Assembly (NCBI GenBank): GCA_028871195.1
Contig: JAGWNT010000064.1
Location: 1-23,493 of the forward strand
Length of the DNA stretch: 23,493 nt
Source of the DNA: REEB85 sp018971455
GTDB lineage: Bacteria > Pseudomonadota > Alphaproteobacteria > Acetobacterales > Acetobacteraceae
Direction: 5' to 3'
Part shown: one piece after another, positions 1-6,869 of the stretch
Layout: the number at the start of each line of letters is the position of its first letter
Position numbering within the stretch: position 1 is the stretch's first letter
The notes under the pieces: generated by a model
Seen by the model: the letters and a program-made list of their open reading frames with translations, nothing else
Told to the model about the DNA's origin: nothing
Database searches by the model: none
Program-made: the position numbers and the translations under genes

Positions 1-42
1 CCCGATGCGTCGCGGGCCATCCTGCAAGCGATCGCGGTCTGA
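1..42 (+). CDS. C-terminal tail of an unidentified gene (partial)
   Basis: Frame 1 is open from the window edge and ends at a TGA at 40-42, giving the 13-residue tail PDASRAILQAIAV. Only 20 bp separate this stop from the SDR start, and the AAGGAGG ribosome binding site of the SDR lies in that gap. The tail is therefore probably the last part of an upstream gene in the same operon. It is too short to identify. Confidence 0.5.
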   Translation, partial: PDASRAILQAIAV

Positions 43-47
43 CAACC

Positions 48-54
48 AAGGAGG
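48..54 (+). promoter_or_regulatory. Ribosome binding site of the SDR gene
   Basis: AAGGAGG lies 8 nt before the ATG at 63. It is a near-consensus Shine-Dalgarno sequence and fixes that start codon. Confidence 0.8.
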
Positions 55-62
55 AAACCGAC

Positions 63-845
63 ATGGATCTGGGCATCAAGGGCCGCAAGGCGATCGTCTG
101 CGCCGCGTCCAAGGGGCTGGGGCGGGCCTGCGCGACGGCGCTGGCGCGCGAGGGCGCCGAGGTGGTGATCACCGCGCGCACCAAGGACGTGCTGGAGGCG
201 ACGGCGGCCGAGATCCGCGCCGCCACCGGCGCCAAAATCACCGCGATTGCCGGCGACATCACCACCGAGGCCGGGCGCGAAGCCGCGCTCGCCGCCTGCC
301 CGAACCCCGATATCCTGGTGAACAACGCCGGCGGCCCGCCGCCCGGCGATTTCCGCGACTGGGACCGCGAGGCCTGGATCAAGGCGGTGGACGCCAACAT
401 GCTGACGCCGATCTTCCTCATCAAGGCGGTGGTGGACGGCATGGTGGCGCGGCGCTTCGGGCGCATCGTCAACATCACCTCGGCCTCGGTGAAATCGCCG
501 ATCCCGACGCTGGGCATGAGCAACGGCGCGCGGGCCGGGCTGACCGGCTTCGTCGCCGGGCTCGCCCGCCAGGTGGCGCGCCACAACGTCACCATCAACG
601 CGCTGCTGCCGGGACCGTTCCTGACCGACCGGCTGCGCGGCACCACCGCGGCGCTGGCGGCCAAGAGCGGCCGCACGCTCGAGGAGGAGATCGCCGAGCG
701 GGCCAAGGGCACGCCGGCGGGGCGGGTGGGCGATCCGGCCGAGTTCGGCGATGCCTGCGCCTTCCTCTGCGCCGCCTCCTCCGGCTTCATCGTCGGGCAG
801 AACCTGGTGCTCGACGGTGGCGCGTTCAATTCGACCATGGGGTGA
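63..845 (+). CDS. SDR-family protein lacking the YxxxK catalytic pair
   Basis: A 260-residue protein with a classical short-chain dehydrogenase/reductase Rossmann fold. Visible marks are a nucleotide-binding turn at residues 14-20 (AASKGLG, the first Gly of TGxxxGxG replaced), NNAG at 87-90, the serine-rich strand NITSAS at 137-142, the PG motif at 183-184, and the C-terminal LVLDGG. The classical YxxxK pair should fall in the helix starting near residue 153. There the sequence reads SNGAR, so Ser153 and Arg157 replace Tyr and Lys. The residues after it (AGLTGF, then LARQ) align well with ordinary SDRs, so this is a real substitution and not a frame error. It probably uses a nicotinamide cofactor, but classical catalysis is doubtful. 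The amidase gene follows after 5 bp and the two are likely cotranscribed. The substrate is unknown. Confidence 0.88.
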   Translation: MDLGIKGRKAIVCAASKGLGRACATALAREGAEVVITARTKDVLEATAAEIRAATGAKITAIAGDITTEAGREAALAACPNPDILVNNAGGPPPGDFRDWDREAWIKAVDANMLTPIFLIKAVVDGMVARRFGRIVNITSASVKSPIPTLGMSNGARAGLTGFVAGLARQVARHNVTINALLPGPFLTDRLRGTTAALAAKSGRTLEEEIAERAKGTPAGRVGDPAEFGDACAFLCAASSGFIVGQNLVLDGGAFNSTMG

Positions 846-850
846 GCGCG

Positions 851-2293
851 ATGACCGAGCTGGCCTTCCTTCCTGCCAGGAAACTCGCCGCCATGGTCCG
901 CCGCGGCGAGATCGGCTGCGTCGAACTGCTCGAACATGCCGTCGCCCGCGTCGAGCGGCATGACGGGGCGATCAACGCCGTGGTGGTGCGCGACTTCGAG
1001 CGCGCCCGCAAGCGCGCCCGGCTGCTCGACCGCAAGGGAGCCGCGGATGCGCCGCTGCGCGGCGTGCCGATGACGGTGAAGGAGAGTTTCGACATTGCCG
1101 GCCTGCCGACGAGCTGGGGCGTGGTGGAGCAGCGCGGCAACATCGCCGCCGGCAACGCCCTGGCGGTGGACCGGCTCCAGGCGGCCGGCGCCGTGGTGTT
1201 CGGCAAGACCAACGTGCCGCGCATGCTGGCCGACTGGCAGAGCTTCAACGACGTCTATGGCGTGACCGGCAACCCGTGGAACCTCGCCCATTCGCCGGGC
1301 GGCTCCTCCGGCGGGGGTGCGGCGGCCGTGGCGGCGGGGTTCGCCGCGCTCGAGACCGGCAGCGACATTGGCGGCTCGATCCGCCAGCCCGCCCATGCCT
1401 GCGGCATCTTCGGCCACAAGCCCACCTGGGGGCTGCTGCCGCCCCGCGGGCACTCGCTGATCGCCGGCACCGCGGCGATGACCGACATCTCGGTGATCGG
1501 CCCGATGGCGCGGTCGGCGGCCGATCTGGCGCTGGCCTTCGACGCGCTGGAAGGGCCGGACACCGCCGAGACGGCGATGAGCTACGCGCTGCCGCCGGGG
1601 GCGAAGACGCTGAAGGGGCTGCGCGTGGCCGTGTGGCCGGCGCAGGAGGGTGTGCCGACCGATGCCGAGATCACCGTCCAGCTCAACGCGCTGGCCGCCC
1701 ATCTCAAGCGCGAGGGGGCCAAGGTGAGCCTGACGGCGCGGCCGGATTTCGATGTGCCGGCGGCGTTCGAGGTCTATCTGAAGCTGCTGAACGGCGTGAT
1801 GTCGGCGCGCGCCAGCGGCCCCGAACAGGCCGAGATGCGCGCGCGCGCGGCGGCGCTGTCGGCCGATGACACGTCGGCGGACGCGCACATGCTGCGCGCG
1901 GTGGGCATGAGCCATGCCGAGTGGCTCGGCCTCAACGAGCGGCGCCACCGGATACGCCGCGCATGGTCGGCCTTCTTCCGGGACTGGGATGTGCTGCTCT
2001 GCCCGGTGCATGGGCTGCCGGCCCTGCCGCACCGCCACGACGCGCCGACCTCGCGGCTGCGCATCGCGGTGAACGGGCGCGAGACGGCGTGGAACGAGCT
2101 GCTGTTCTGGCCGGGCATTTCGTGCGGTTTCCACCTGCCGGCGAGCACGGCGCCGCTCGGGCTGACGCAGGCGGGCCTGCCGGTGGGGGTGCAGATCGTC
2201 GGCCCCCTCTACGGCGACCGGATGACGCTGTCGGTGGCGCGGCTGCTGGAGAAATCCTGGCGGCGTTTTGCGCCGCCGCCCGGCTGGGAGTGA
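851..2293 (+). CDS. Amidase-signature family hydrolase
   Basis: A 480-residue member of the amidase-signature (AS) family, which hydrolyses amide bonds with a Ser-cisSer-Lys triad. All three positions are present: Lys77 in MTVKESF, cis-Ser at 152 in PGGSSGG, and nucleophile Ser176 in SDIGGSIR. The length is normal for bacterial AS amidases. The ATG at 851 is 5 bp after the SDR stop, so translation is probably coupled. A much longer open frame extends upstream to base 5, but it only shadows the SDR gene. The substrate cannot be read from the sequence. GatA is unlikely because no gatC or gatB lies nearby. The neighbouring binding protein suggests that an imported amide or peptide-like compound is the substrate (inference). 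Confidence 0.92.
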   Translation: MTELAFLPARKLAAMVRRGEIGCVELLEHAVARVERHDGAINAVVVRDFERARKRARLLDRKGAADAPLRGVPMTVKESFDIAGLPTSWGVVEQRGNIAAGNALAVDRLQAAGAVVFGKTNVPRMLADWQSFNDVYGVTGNPWNLAHSPGGSSGGGAAAVAAGFAALETGSDIGGSIRQPAHACGIFGHKPTWGLLPPRGHSLIAGTAAMTDISVIGPMARSAADLALAFDALEGPDTAETAMSYALPPGAKTLKGLRVAVWPAQEGVPTDAEITVQLNALAAHLKREGAKVSLTARPDFDVPAAFEVYLKLLNGVMSARASGPEQAEMRARAAALSADDTSADAHMLRAVGMSHAEWLGLNERRHRIRRAWSAFFRDWDVLLCPVHGLPALPHRHDAPTSRLRIAVNGRETAWNELLFWPGISCGFHLPASTAPLGLTQAGLPVGVQIVGPLYGDRMTLSVARLLEKSWRRFAPPPGWE

Positions 2294-2335
2294 TACAAGG
2301 CCGGGAGTGATACAAGGCCGGGAGTGATTCAAGGC
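2286..2335 (+). repeat. 17-bp tandem repeat, three copies
   Basis: The unit GGGAGTGATACAAGGCC occurs at 2286-2302 and 2303-2319, with a third copy from 2320 to about 2335 that has a T for an A. The stop codon of the amidase lies inside the first unit. The array fills most of the gap before the binding-protein gene. Confidence 0.85.
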
Positions 2336-2360
2336 GGCCTGCCAAAGGGGGGCGCGCGCG

Positions 2361-3887
2361 GTGCGGTGGTGGCTGGCGGGATTGGTGGCGTGGGGGCTGC
2401 TCGGCGGCGGGCCGGCCGGGTGCGGCCTGGCCTGGGCGCAGAAATCGGCCGATACGCTGCGCGTGGTGTGGTGGGACCAGATCCCCGACCTCGACCCCTA
2501 CCACACCCAGCTGCGCGCCGGGCTGGTGGTGGCCCATCAGGCCTTCGACGGGCTGGTCTATCGCGACCCGGACAGCTACGTCATCAAGCCGCTGCTCGCC
2601 ACCTCGTGGAAATATCTCGACGACACCACGCTGCAATTCAACCTGCGCCACGACGTGACGTTCCAGGACGGCAGCCGGTTCAGCGCGGACGACGTCGTCT
2701 ACACCTTCAACACCATCCTGCACGACCCGCAGGTGGCGACTCCGAGCAACTTCACCTGGCTCGCCGGGGCCGAGAAGGTCGATGACTACACCGTGGTGGT
2801 CAAGCTCAAGCGGGTGTTTCCGGCGGCCATGGAATACCTCGCCATGGTGATGCCGATCTGGCCCATGGCGTATCGCGAGCGGGTCGGCGAGGCGGGCTAC
2901 CGCGCCGCGCCGGTGGGGGCCGGGCCCTATCGCATCACCGAGATCGACGGGCGCAACCGCATCGTCATGCGGCGCTATGACGGCTATTACGCCGGCTCGC
3001 CGAAGGGGCGACCGGCGATCGGGCGGGTGGTGATCGACGAGGTCGCGACCCCGCAGGCGGCGCTCGACCAGATGCTGGCCGGCCAGGCCGACTGGACGTG
3101 GAACTTCATCCCCGAGGCCTTCGACCGGCTGGCCGCGGTGCCGGGCCTGCAGGTGACGCGGGCGGAGACGATGCGGGTGAACTACCTCCAGCTCGACGCC
3201 GTCGGGCGTACCGGGGGGGACAATCCGCTCACCCAGCTCAAGGTGCGCCAGGCGATCGCCTATGCGCTCGACCGCGACACCATTGCCCACAAGCTGGTGC
3301 AGGGCGGCGCGCGCGTGCCGGACGCGCCGTGCTTCCCGACGCAGTTCGGCTGCGACACCGGGGCGGCGGCGCGCTATGCCTACGACCCGGCGCGGGCGCG
3401 GGCGCTGCTCTCCGAGGCGGGCTACCCCGGCGGCTTCGAGACCGAGATGGTGAGCTACCTGTTGCCGCAGATCGACACCGCGGTGCGGCGCAACCTGGCC
3501 GCCGTGGGCATCATTGTGCGGGTGGACAATCTCCAGGTGGCGGCCGCGCTCAAGCGCATTCTCGGCGGCGAGGCGCCGATGAACCTGGCCAGCTGGGGCA
3601 GCTACTCGATCAACGATGTCTCGGCGATCCTGCCCAATTTCTTCGAGGGCGGCCCCAATGATTATGCGCTCGACCCGCTGGTGGAGCGCGCGGTGCGCCT
3701 GGGCGGCAGCAACACCAACCCCGATCTGCGGCGCAAATACTACAGCGAGGCGATCGCGCGCATCACCGGGCAGGCCTACATGATCCCGCTCTTCACCTCG
3801 GTTGCGACCTACGCCTTCAGCCGGGACCTGGAGTTCAAACCCTATACCGACGAACTGCCGCGCTTCTACCTGTCGAAATGGAAGTGA
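2361..3887 (+). CDS. ABC transporter substrate-binding protein, family 5 (oligopeptide/opine type)
   Basis: A 508-residue periplasmic solute-binding protein of the SBP_bac_5 family, which includes DppA/OppA-like proteins. It starts at GTG 2361, supported by the purine run AAAGGGGGG just upstream. An N-terminal signal peptide (hydrophobic residues about 4-26) has a plausible signal peptidase I site after AWA. A cysteine at 21 is not in a proper lipobox. Family features include the early LDPYHTQ segment, the FNLRHDVTFQDGSRFSADDV block near residues 94-113, and RQAIAYALDRD near 300. No permease or ATPase genes lie nearby, so it is an orphan receptor in this window. It may share a transcript with the SDR and amidase genes, but the 67-bp repeat-filled gap leaves that open. 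The ligand is unknown. Confidence 0.9.
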   Translation: MRWWLAGLVAWGLLGGGPAGCGLAWAQKSADTLRVVWWDQIPDLDPYHTQLRAGLVVAHQAFDGLVYRDPDSYVIKPLLATSWKYLDDTTLQFNLRHDVTFQDGSRFSADDVVYTFNTILHDPQVATPSNFTWLAGAEKVDDYTVVVKLKRVFPAAMEYLAMVMPIWPMAYRERVGEAGYRAAPVGAGPYRITEIDGRNRIVMRRYDGYYAGSPKGRPAIGRVVIDEVATPQAALDQMLAGQADWTWNFIPEAFDRLAAVPGLQVTRAETMRVNYLQLDAVGRTGGDNPLTQLKVRQAIAYALDRDTIAHKLVQGGARVPDAPCFPTQFGCDTGAAARYAYDPARARALLSEAGYPGGFETEMVSYLLPQIDTAVRRNLAAVGIIVRVDNLQVAAALKRILGGEAPMNLASWGSYSINDVSAILPNFFEGGPNDYALDPLVERAVRLGGSNTNPDLRRKYYSEAIARITGQAYMIPLFTSVATYAFSRDLEFKPYTDELPRFYLSKWK

Positions 3888-3895
3888 TCGCTCGG

Positions 3896-3924
3896 TTGCG
3901 GCAGGGCGGCGGGCCTTGTATATC
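3896..3924 (+). promoter_or_regulatory. Sigma-70-type promoter of tRNA-Thr
   Basis: TTGCGG at 3896-3901 and TATATC at 3919-3924 are separated by 17 bp, the ideal spacing. Transcription would start near 3931, about a dozen bases before the mature tRNA 5' end. Confidence 0.65.
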
Positions 3925-3942
3925 GCGCCCACCCGCAGGTTC

Positions 3943-4017
<75 letters not shown>

Positions 4018-4036
4018 TTTCTTTTCAATGAGTTGC

Positions 4037-4064
4037 CGGGCGACCGCCTGGTGGCGGCCGCCCG
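4037..4064. terminator. GC-rich hairpin between tRNA-Thr and the DapA-like gene
   Basis: A 12-bp stem with one mismatch and a TGGT loop: CGGGCGACCGCC against GGCGGCCGCCCG. It sits between two converging transcripts, the tRNA on plus and the DapA-like gene on minus. There is no good U-tract on either side, so terminator activity is only an inference from position. Confidence 0.4.
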
Positions 4065-4071
4065 CCCGATT

Positions 4072-4998
4072 TCAGAGCGGCAGGGCCTCGAGCGCCCGGT
4101 CGATGGCGCGCTTCAATTCGTCGCTCACCTGGTCCATCGGCGCGCGCGGATAGTACATCCCGAGGCCTTGGCGGTGCTGGATGTATTTCACGCATGCCGG
4201 CAGCATATCGTGCGGCAGCGTGTTCCACAGCGTGTTGAGGCCCCGGTGCAGCGCCAGCGCGGTGTCGAGGTCGCGCCGCTGCACCGCGTTCCACAGCTTG
4301 ACGCACACCCCCGGCAGCGCCGCGGTGAGCGCGCTGATCGACCCGTGCGCGCCGAGCGCGAAGGCCGGGTAGAGCAGTGCGTCCACGCCGCTCAGCACGA
4401 TGTTCTTCGGATCGACCCGCTGGATCAGGTCGGAGACCGACTTCAGATCGCCGCCGCTCTGTTTCATGCCGATCACGCCGGGCACTTCGGCCATGATGCG
4501 CAGCATCAGCTCGATCGACAGAAAGTTCCAGGGGATGACGTTGTAGATGATGATCGGAATTCCGGTCTCCTCGTAGATCGTGCGGAAATGCCCCACGGTG
4601 CCGTCGGCGGAGGGCTTGAACAGGTAATGGACCGGCGTGATCTGCAGCGCCGCGATGTTGAGATGCCGGATCGCCCGGATGCGCGCGATCGCCTCGTGCG
4701 TGCTGTTGACGATCAGTCCCACGACGAAAGGAAGCCGGCCGGCGAGCGCGTCATGCGTCACCGTCATGGCCTCGACGAATTCGTCAAAGCCCAGCGTGTG
4801 GCCCTCGCCGGTGCTGCCGCCTGCCACCACGGCATGCGCGCCCTGCGCCACCACGAAATCCATCTGCTCGCGCAACGCGTCGAACACGAGGGCGCCGTCG
4901 CGGTCGAACGGCATGGTCGTCGGCGGGAGAATTCCGGTGAGGGTCTTGCGAAGTTCGGCGAGCGAACGGCGCGGCGCGGTGGCGACGGGAAGGTCCAT
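4072..4998 (-). CDS. DapA/NAL-family aldolase or lyase, copy 1 (not canonical DapA)
   Basis: A 308-residue member of the dihydrodipicolinate synthase/N-acetylneuraminate lyase TIM-barrel family, which acts on 2-oxo acids through a Lys Schiff base. Thr63 lies in GGSTGEG, Tyr152 in IIYNVIPW, and the Schiff-base Lys179 in GVIGMKQS. Canonical DHDPS has YNVPxRT, whose Arg binds a substrate carboxylate. Here the same place reads YNVIPWNF, so that Arg is missing and lysine synthesis is unlikely. ATG 4998 is preferred because AGGAG sits 8 nt upstream; an in-frame ATG at 5058 would add 20 residues. It is transcribed away from the IclR gene across a dyad-rich promoter region, so it is probably that regulator's target. 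A paralogue lies at 17370-18266. The substrate is unknown. Confidence 0.9.
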   Translation of the reverse strand: MDLPVATAPRRSLAELRKTLTGILPPTTMPFDRDGALVFDALREQMDFVVAQGAHAVVAGGSTGEGHTLGFDEFVEAMTVTHDALAGRLPFVVGLIVNSTHEAIARIRAIRHLNIAALQITPVHYLFKPSADGTVGHFRTIYEETGIPIIIYNVIPWNFLSIELMLRIMAEVPGVIGMKQSGGDLKSVSDLIQRVDPKNIVLSGVDALLYPAFALGAHGSISALTAALPGVCVKLWNAVQRRDLDTALALHRGLNTLWNTLPHDMLPACVKYIQHRQGLGMYYPRAPMDQVSDELKRAIDRALEALPL

Positions 4999-5075
4999 GG
5001 CGTTGGCTCCTGCATTCCTGGGCCTGTGCCGCATAGGGCTGAGGTCGAGGGCGATCAATCAAATTCGGACCATAT

Positions 5076-5092
5076 GTTCCACGATACGGAAC
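5076..5092. promoter_or_regulatory. Putative IclR operator, site 1
   Basis: A perfect dyad GTTCC-ACGATAC-GGAAC in the region between the divergent DapA-like and IclR genes. The arm layout and spacing resemble sites of IclR-family regulators. It lies 50 bp from a second copy. Confidence 0.6.
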
Positions 5093-5125
5093 TTTGCGGG
5101 CGAATTCTTTGTGGATCCGTGGAAA

Positions 5126-5142
5126 GTTCCGTAATCCGGGAC
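5126..5142. promoter_or_regulatory. Putative IclR operator, site 2
   Basis: GTTCC-GTAATCC-GGGAC, the same dyad as site 1 with one arm mismatch. It ends one base before the proposed IclR ATG at 5144, so binding there would block expression of the regulator itself. The 5' arm also extends into AAAGTTCCGT (5123-5132), the exact reverse complement of 5086-5095 in site 1. Confidence 0.55.
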
Positions 5143-5143
5143 T

Positions 5144-5992
5144 ATGAAACGGTCCGACCACTTGACCACCCACCCGGAACGCCCCGTGACCGACGCCATG
5201 ACCCCGCCCGCCCGCGCCGAAGAAGGCTTGAAGTCGCTGACCAAGGTCGTCCGCGTTCTCGACGCTTTTTCGACGCGCAACCGCGCCCTCTCGCTGACCG
5301 ACATCTGCCGCCTCACCGGCTTCCCCAAGAGCACGACGCATCGCCTGCTGGCTTCGATGCGCGAGGCGGGGCTGCTCGACCAGGACGAGCAGCGGGACCG
5401 CTACCGGTTGGGCGTGAAGCTGTTCGAGCTTGGCAACATCGTGCTCGCCAACATGGAGCTGCATCGCGAGGCTCGGCCGTTCGTGGACATGCTGACCCGC
5501 CAGGGCGGGCAGGCGGTCCATCTGGCAGTGTTCGACGGGCGCCGCGCCATCGTCATCCACCGCGCCGACGCCTCGCCCGACAAGGTGGCCTCGCCCACGA
5601 TGATCGAGCAGGCGCCCGTGCATTGCACCGGCGTGGGCAAGGCGATCCTCGCCTACCAGCCGGAGCCGGTCCTGCAGCGCGTCATCGCGGCCGGGCTCGC
5701 CCGGTTCACGGAAAACACCATCACCGAGCCCGCGGCGCTGCTGCGGGAGCTGGCGCGCATTCGCGACCGCGGCTACGCCATCGATGAAGCCGAGCACCAG
5801 CCCGGCCTGCGCTGCATCGGCGCGCCGATCCGCGACCGCTCGGCCAATGTCATGGCCGGCATCAGCATCACCGGCCCCGCCTGGCGGCTGCCGCTGACCG
5901 AACTGGACGCCATCGCCAGGCTCGTGGTGCATCATGCCGCGGCCATCAGCGCGGCCCTGGGCTACGGGGCGTCGGCCGTGCTTCCTGCGTGA
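5144..5992 (+). CDS. IclR-family transcriptional regulator
   Basis: A 282-residue protein with an N-terminal winged helix-turn-helix (residues about 30-90: LKSLTKVVRVLDAF, then LTDICRLTGFPKSTTHRLL) and the C-terminal IclR effector domain (RLGVKLFELGN, later HCTGVGKAILAY and the CIGAPIRD segment). Family members bind small organic acids and control nearby catabolic genes. It is divergent from DapA-like copy 1, with 145 bp between the two start codons. The ATG at 5144 has no clear ribosome binding site and abuts operator site 2. A start at Met19 (5198) is possible, as is a leaderless message. A short N-terminal extension before the winged helix is poorly constrained. Confidence 0.92.
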   Translation: MKRSDHLTTHPERPVTDAMTPPARAEEGLKSLTKVVRVLDAFSTRNRALSLTDICRLTGFPKSTTHRLLASMREAGLLDQDEQRDRYRLGVKLFELGNIVLANMELHREARPFVDMLTRQGGQAVHLAVFDGRRAIVIHRADASPDKVASPTMIEQAPVHCTGVGKAILAYQPEPVLQRVIAAGLARFTENTITEPAALLRELARIRDRGYAIDEAEHQPGLRCIGAPIRDRSANVMAGISITGPAWRLPLTELDAIARLVVHHAAAISAALGYGASAVLPA

Positions 5993-6022
5993 CCGCCCAC
6001 CGTGGCCCGACATTTTGGGAGC

Positions 6023-6039
6023 GCCGGCGTCTCTCCGGC
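6023..6039. terminator. Small hairpin between converging IclR and aroE-like genes
   Basis: GCCGG-CGTCTCT-CCGGC forms a 5-bp GC stem just before the aroE-like stop codon. It lies between convergent genes and could end transcription from either side, but there is no U-tract. The surrounding GAGCGCCGGCGTCTCTCCGG has the look of a dispersed intergenic repeat; this is an impression, not a verified match. Confidence 0.3.
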
Positions 6040-6041
6040 CA

Positions 6042-6869
6042 TCAGGCGAGCGGAACGGTGAGGTGGCCGATCATCGGCGCGGTGTCGGGGCGAAGGCCGC
6101 GCCACCAGAGAAACGCCTCGGCCGCCTGCTCCACCAGCATGCCGACACCATCGGCCAGGCGCGCCACGCCGGCGGCCCGCGCCGCGCCGAGGAACGGCGT
6201 CAGGCCCTTGGCGTAGGCCAGCTCGTAGGCGAGGGCCGCGCCGGAAAAGGCGGAGGGCGGGACCGGCGGCAGCTCGCCGCGCAGGCTGGCGGAGGTGGCG
6301 TTGATCACCATGTCGAACGGCGCCGTCACGTCGGCCAGCTCGGCGTAGCCGCAGACCACCAGGTTGCCGGCGCCGGCGAACGAGGCCCCGAGTTCGGCGG
6401 CCTTGGACAGCGTGCGGTTCACCAGCACCAGCTCGGCCGGCTGTTCCGCAAGGAAAGGCAGCAGCGCGCCCCGCGCCGCGCCGCCCGCGCCGAGAACCAG
6501 CATGCGCCTGCCGCGCATCGGCACGCCGAGATTGACGGTGATGTCGCGCGTCAGCCCGACGCCATCGAAATTCTCGGCCGACACGCGCGCGCCCTCGAAT
6601 TTCAGGCAATTCACGGCGCCGGCCCGCCGGGCGCTCTCGGACAGATCGGTCGCATAGGCGAAGGCGTCGCGTTTGAAGGGGGCGGTGATGTTCAGCCCGC
6701 GCGCGCCTTCGGCCCGGAACCGGTCGATCCGTGCTGCAAACCCACCGATCTCGCCGAGGATCCTGGTGTATTCGATGGCGTGGCCGAACTGGGCGGCGAA
6801 GCTCTGGTGGATCAGCGGCGATTTGCTGAAATCAATCGGGTTGCCGATCACGGCGTATTTGTCGGTCAT
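6042..6869 (-). CDS. Shikimate dehydrogenase (AroE) family NADP-dependent oxidoreductase
   Basis: A 275-residue AroE-type enzyme. Shikimate-binding residues of the family are present: Ser15 and Ser17 (FSKSP), Thr62 and Lys66 (NITAPFK), Asn87 (AVN), Asp102 and Gln248 (GVGMLVEQ). The usual NTDG motif is NFDG, with Phe101 replacing Thr. The cofactor domain shows GAGGAA at 127-132 and NRT at 151-153, typical of NADP use. It is the last gene of a five-gene operon, and its ATG overlaps the CaiB stop (6866-6869). That setting suggests a catabolic dehydrogenase, perhaps for quinate, shikimate or another hydroxy acid, and not the biosynthetic enzyme. A housekeeping AroE role cannot be excluded from sequence alone. 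Confidence 0.88.
   Translation of the reverse strand: MTDKYAVIGNPIDFSKSPLIHQSFAAQFGHAIEYTRILGEIGGFAARIDRFRAEGARGLNITAPFKRDAFAYATDLSESARRAGAVNCLKFEGARVSAENFDGVGLTRDITVNLGVPMRGRRMLVLGAGGAARGALLPFLAEQPAELVLVNRTLSKAAELGASFAGAGNLVVCGYAELADVTAPFDMVINATSASLRGELPPVPPSAFSGAALAYELAYAKGLTPFLGAARAAGVARLADGVGMLVEQAAEAFLWWRGLRPDTAPMIGHLTVPLA

Noticed and set aside
5..850. An N-terminal extension that would make the amidase 762 residues long
   Set aside because: The extra part is an Arg/Gly-rich shadow of the SDR gene, and amidase homology begins right at the ATG at 851.
1932..3932. A 666-codon open frame on the minus strand
   Set aside because: It is antisense to the amidase and binding-protein genes, which have clear family motifs; the shadow product is Arg/His/Pro-rich with no recognisable domain.
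5086..5132. A single long hairpin from the 10-bp inverted repeat ACGGAACTTT and AAAGTTCCGT
   Set aside because: The loop would be 27 nt and each arm is better explained as part of one of the two 17-bp dyads, so I treat it as protein-binding sites and not an RNA structure.
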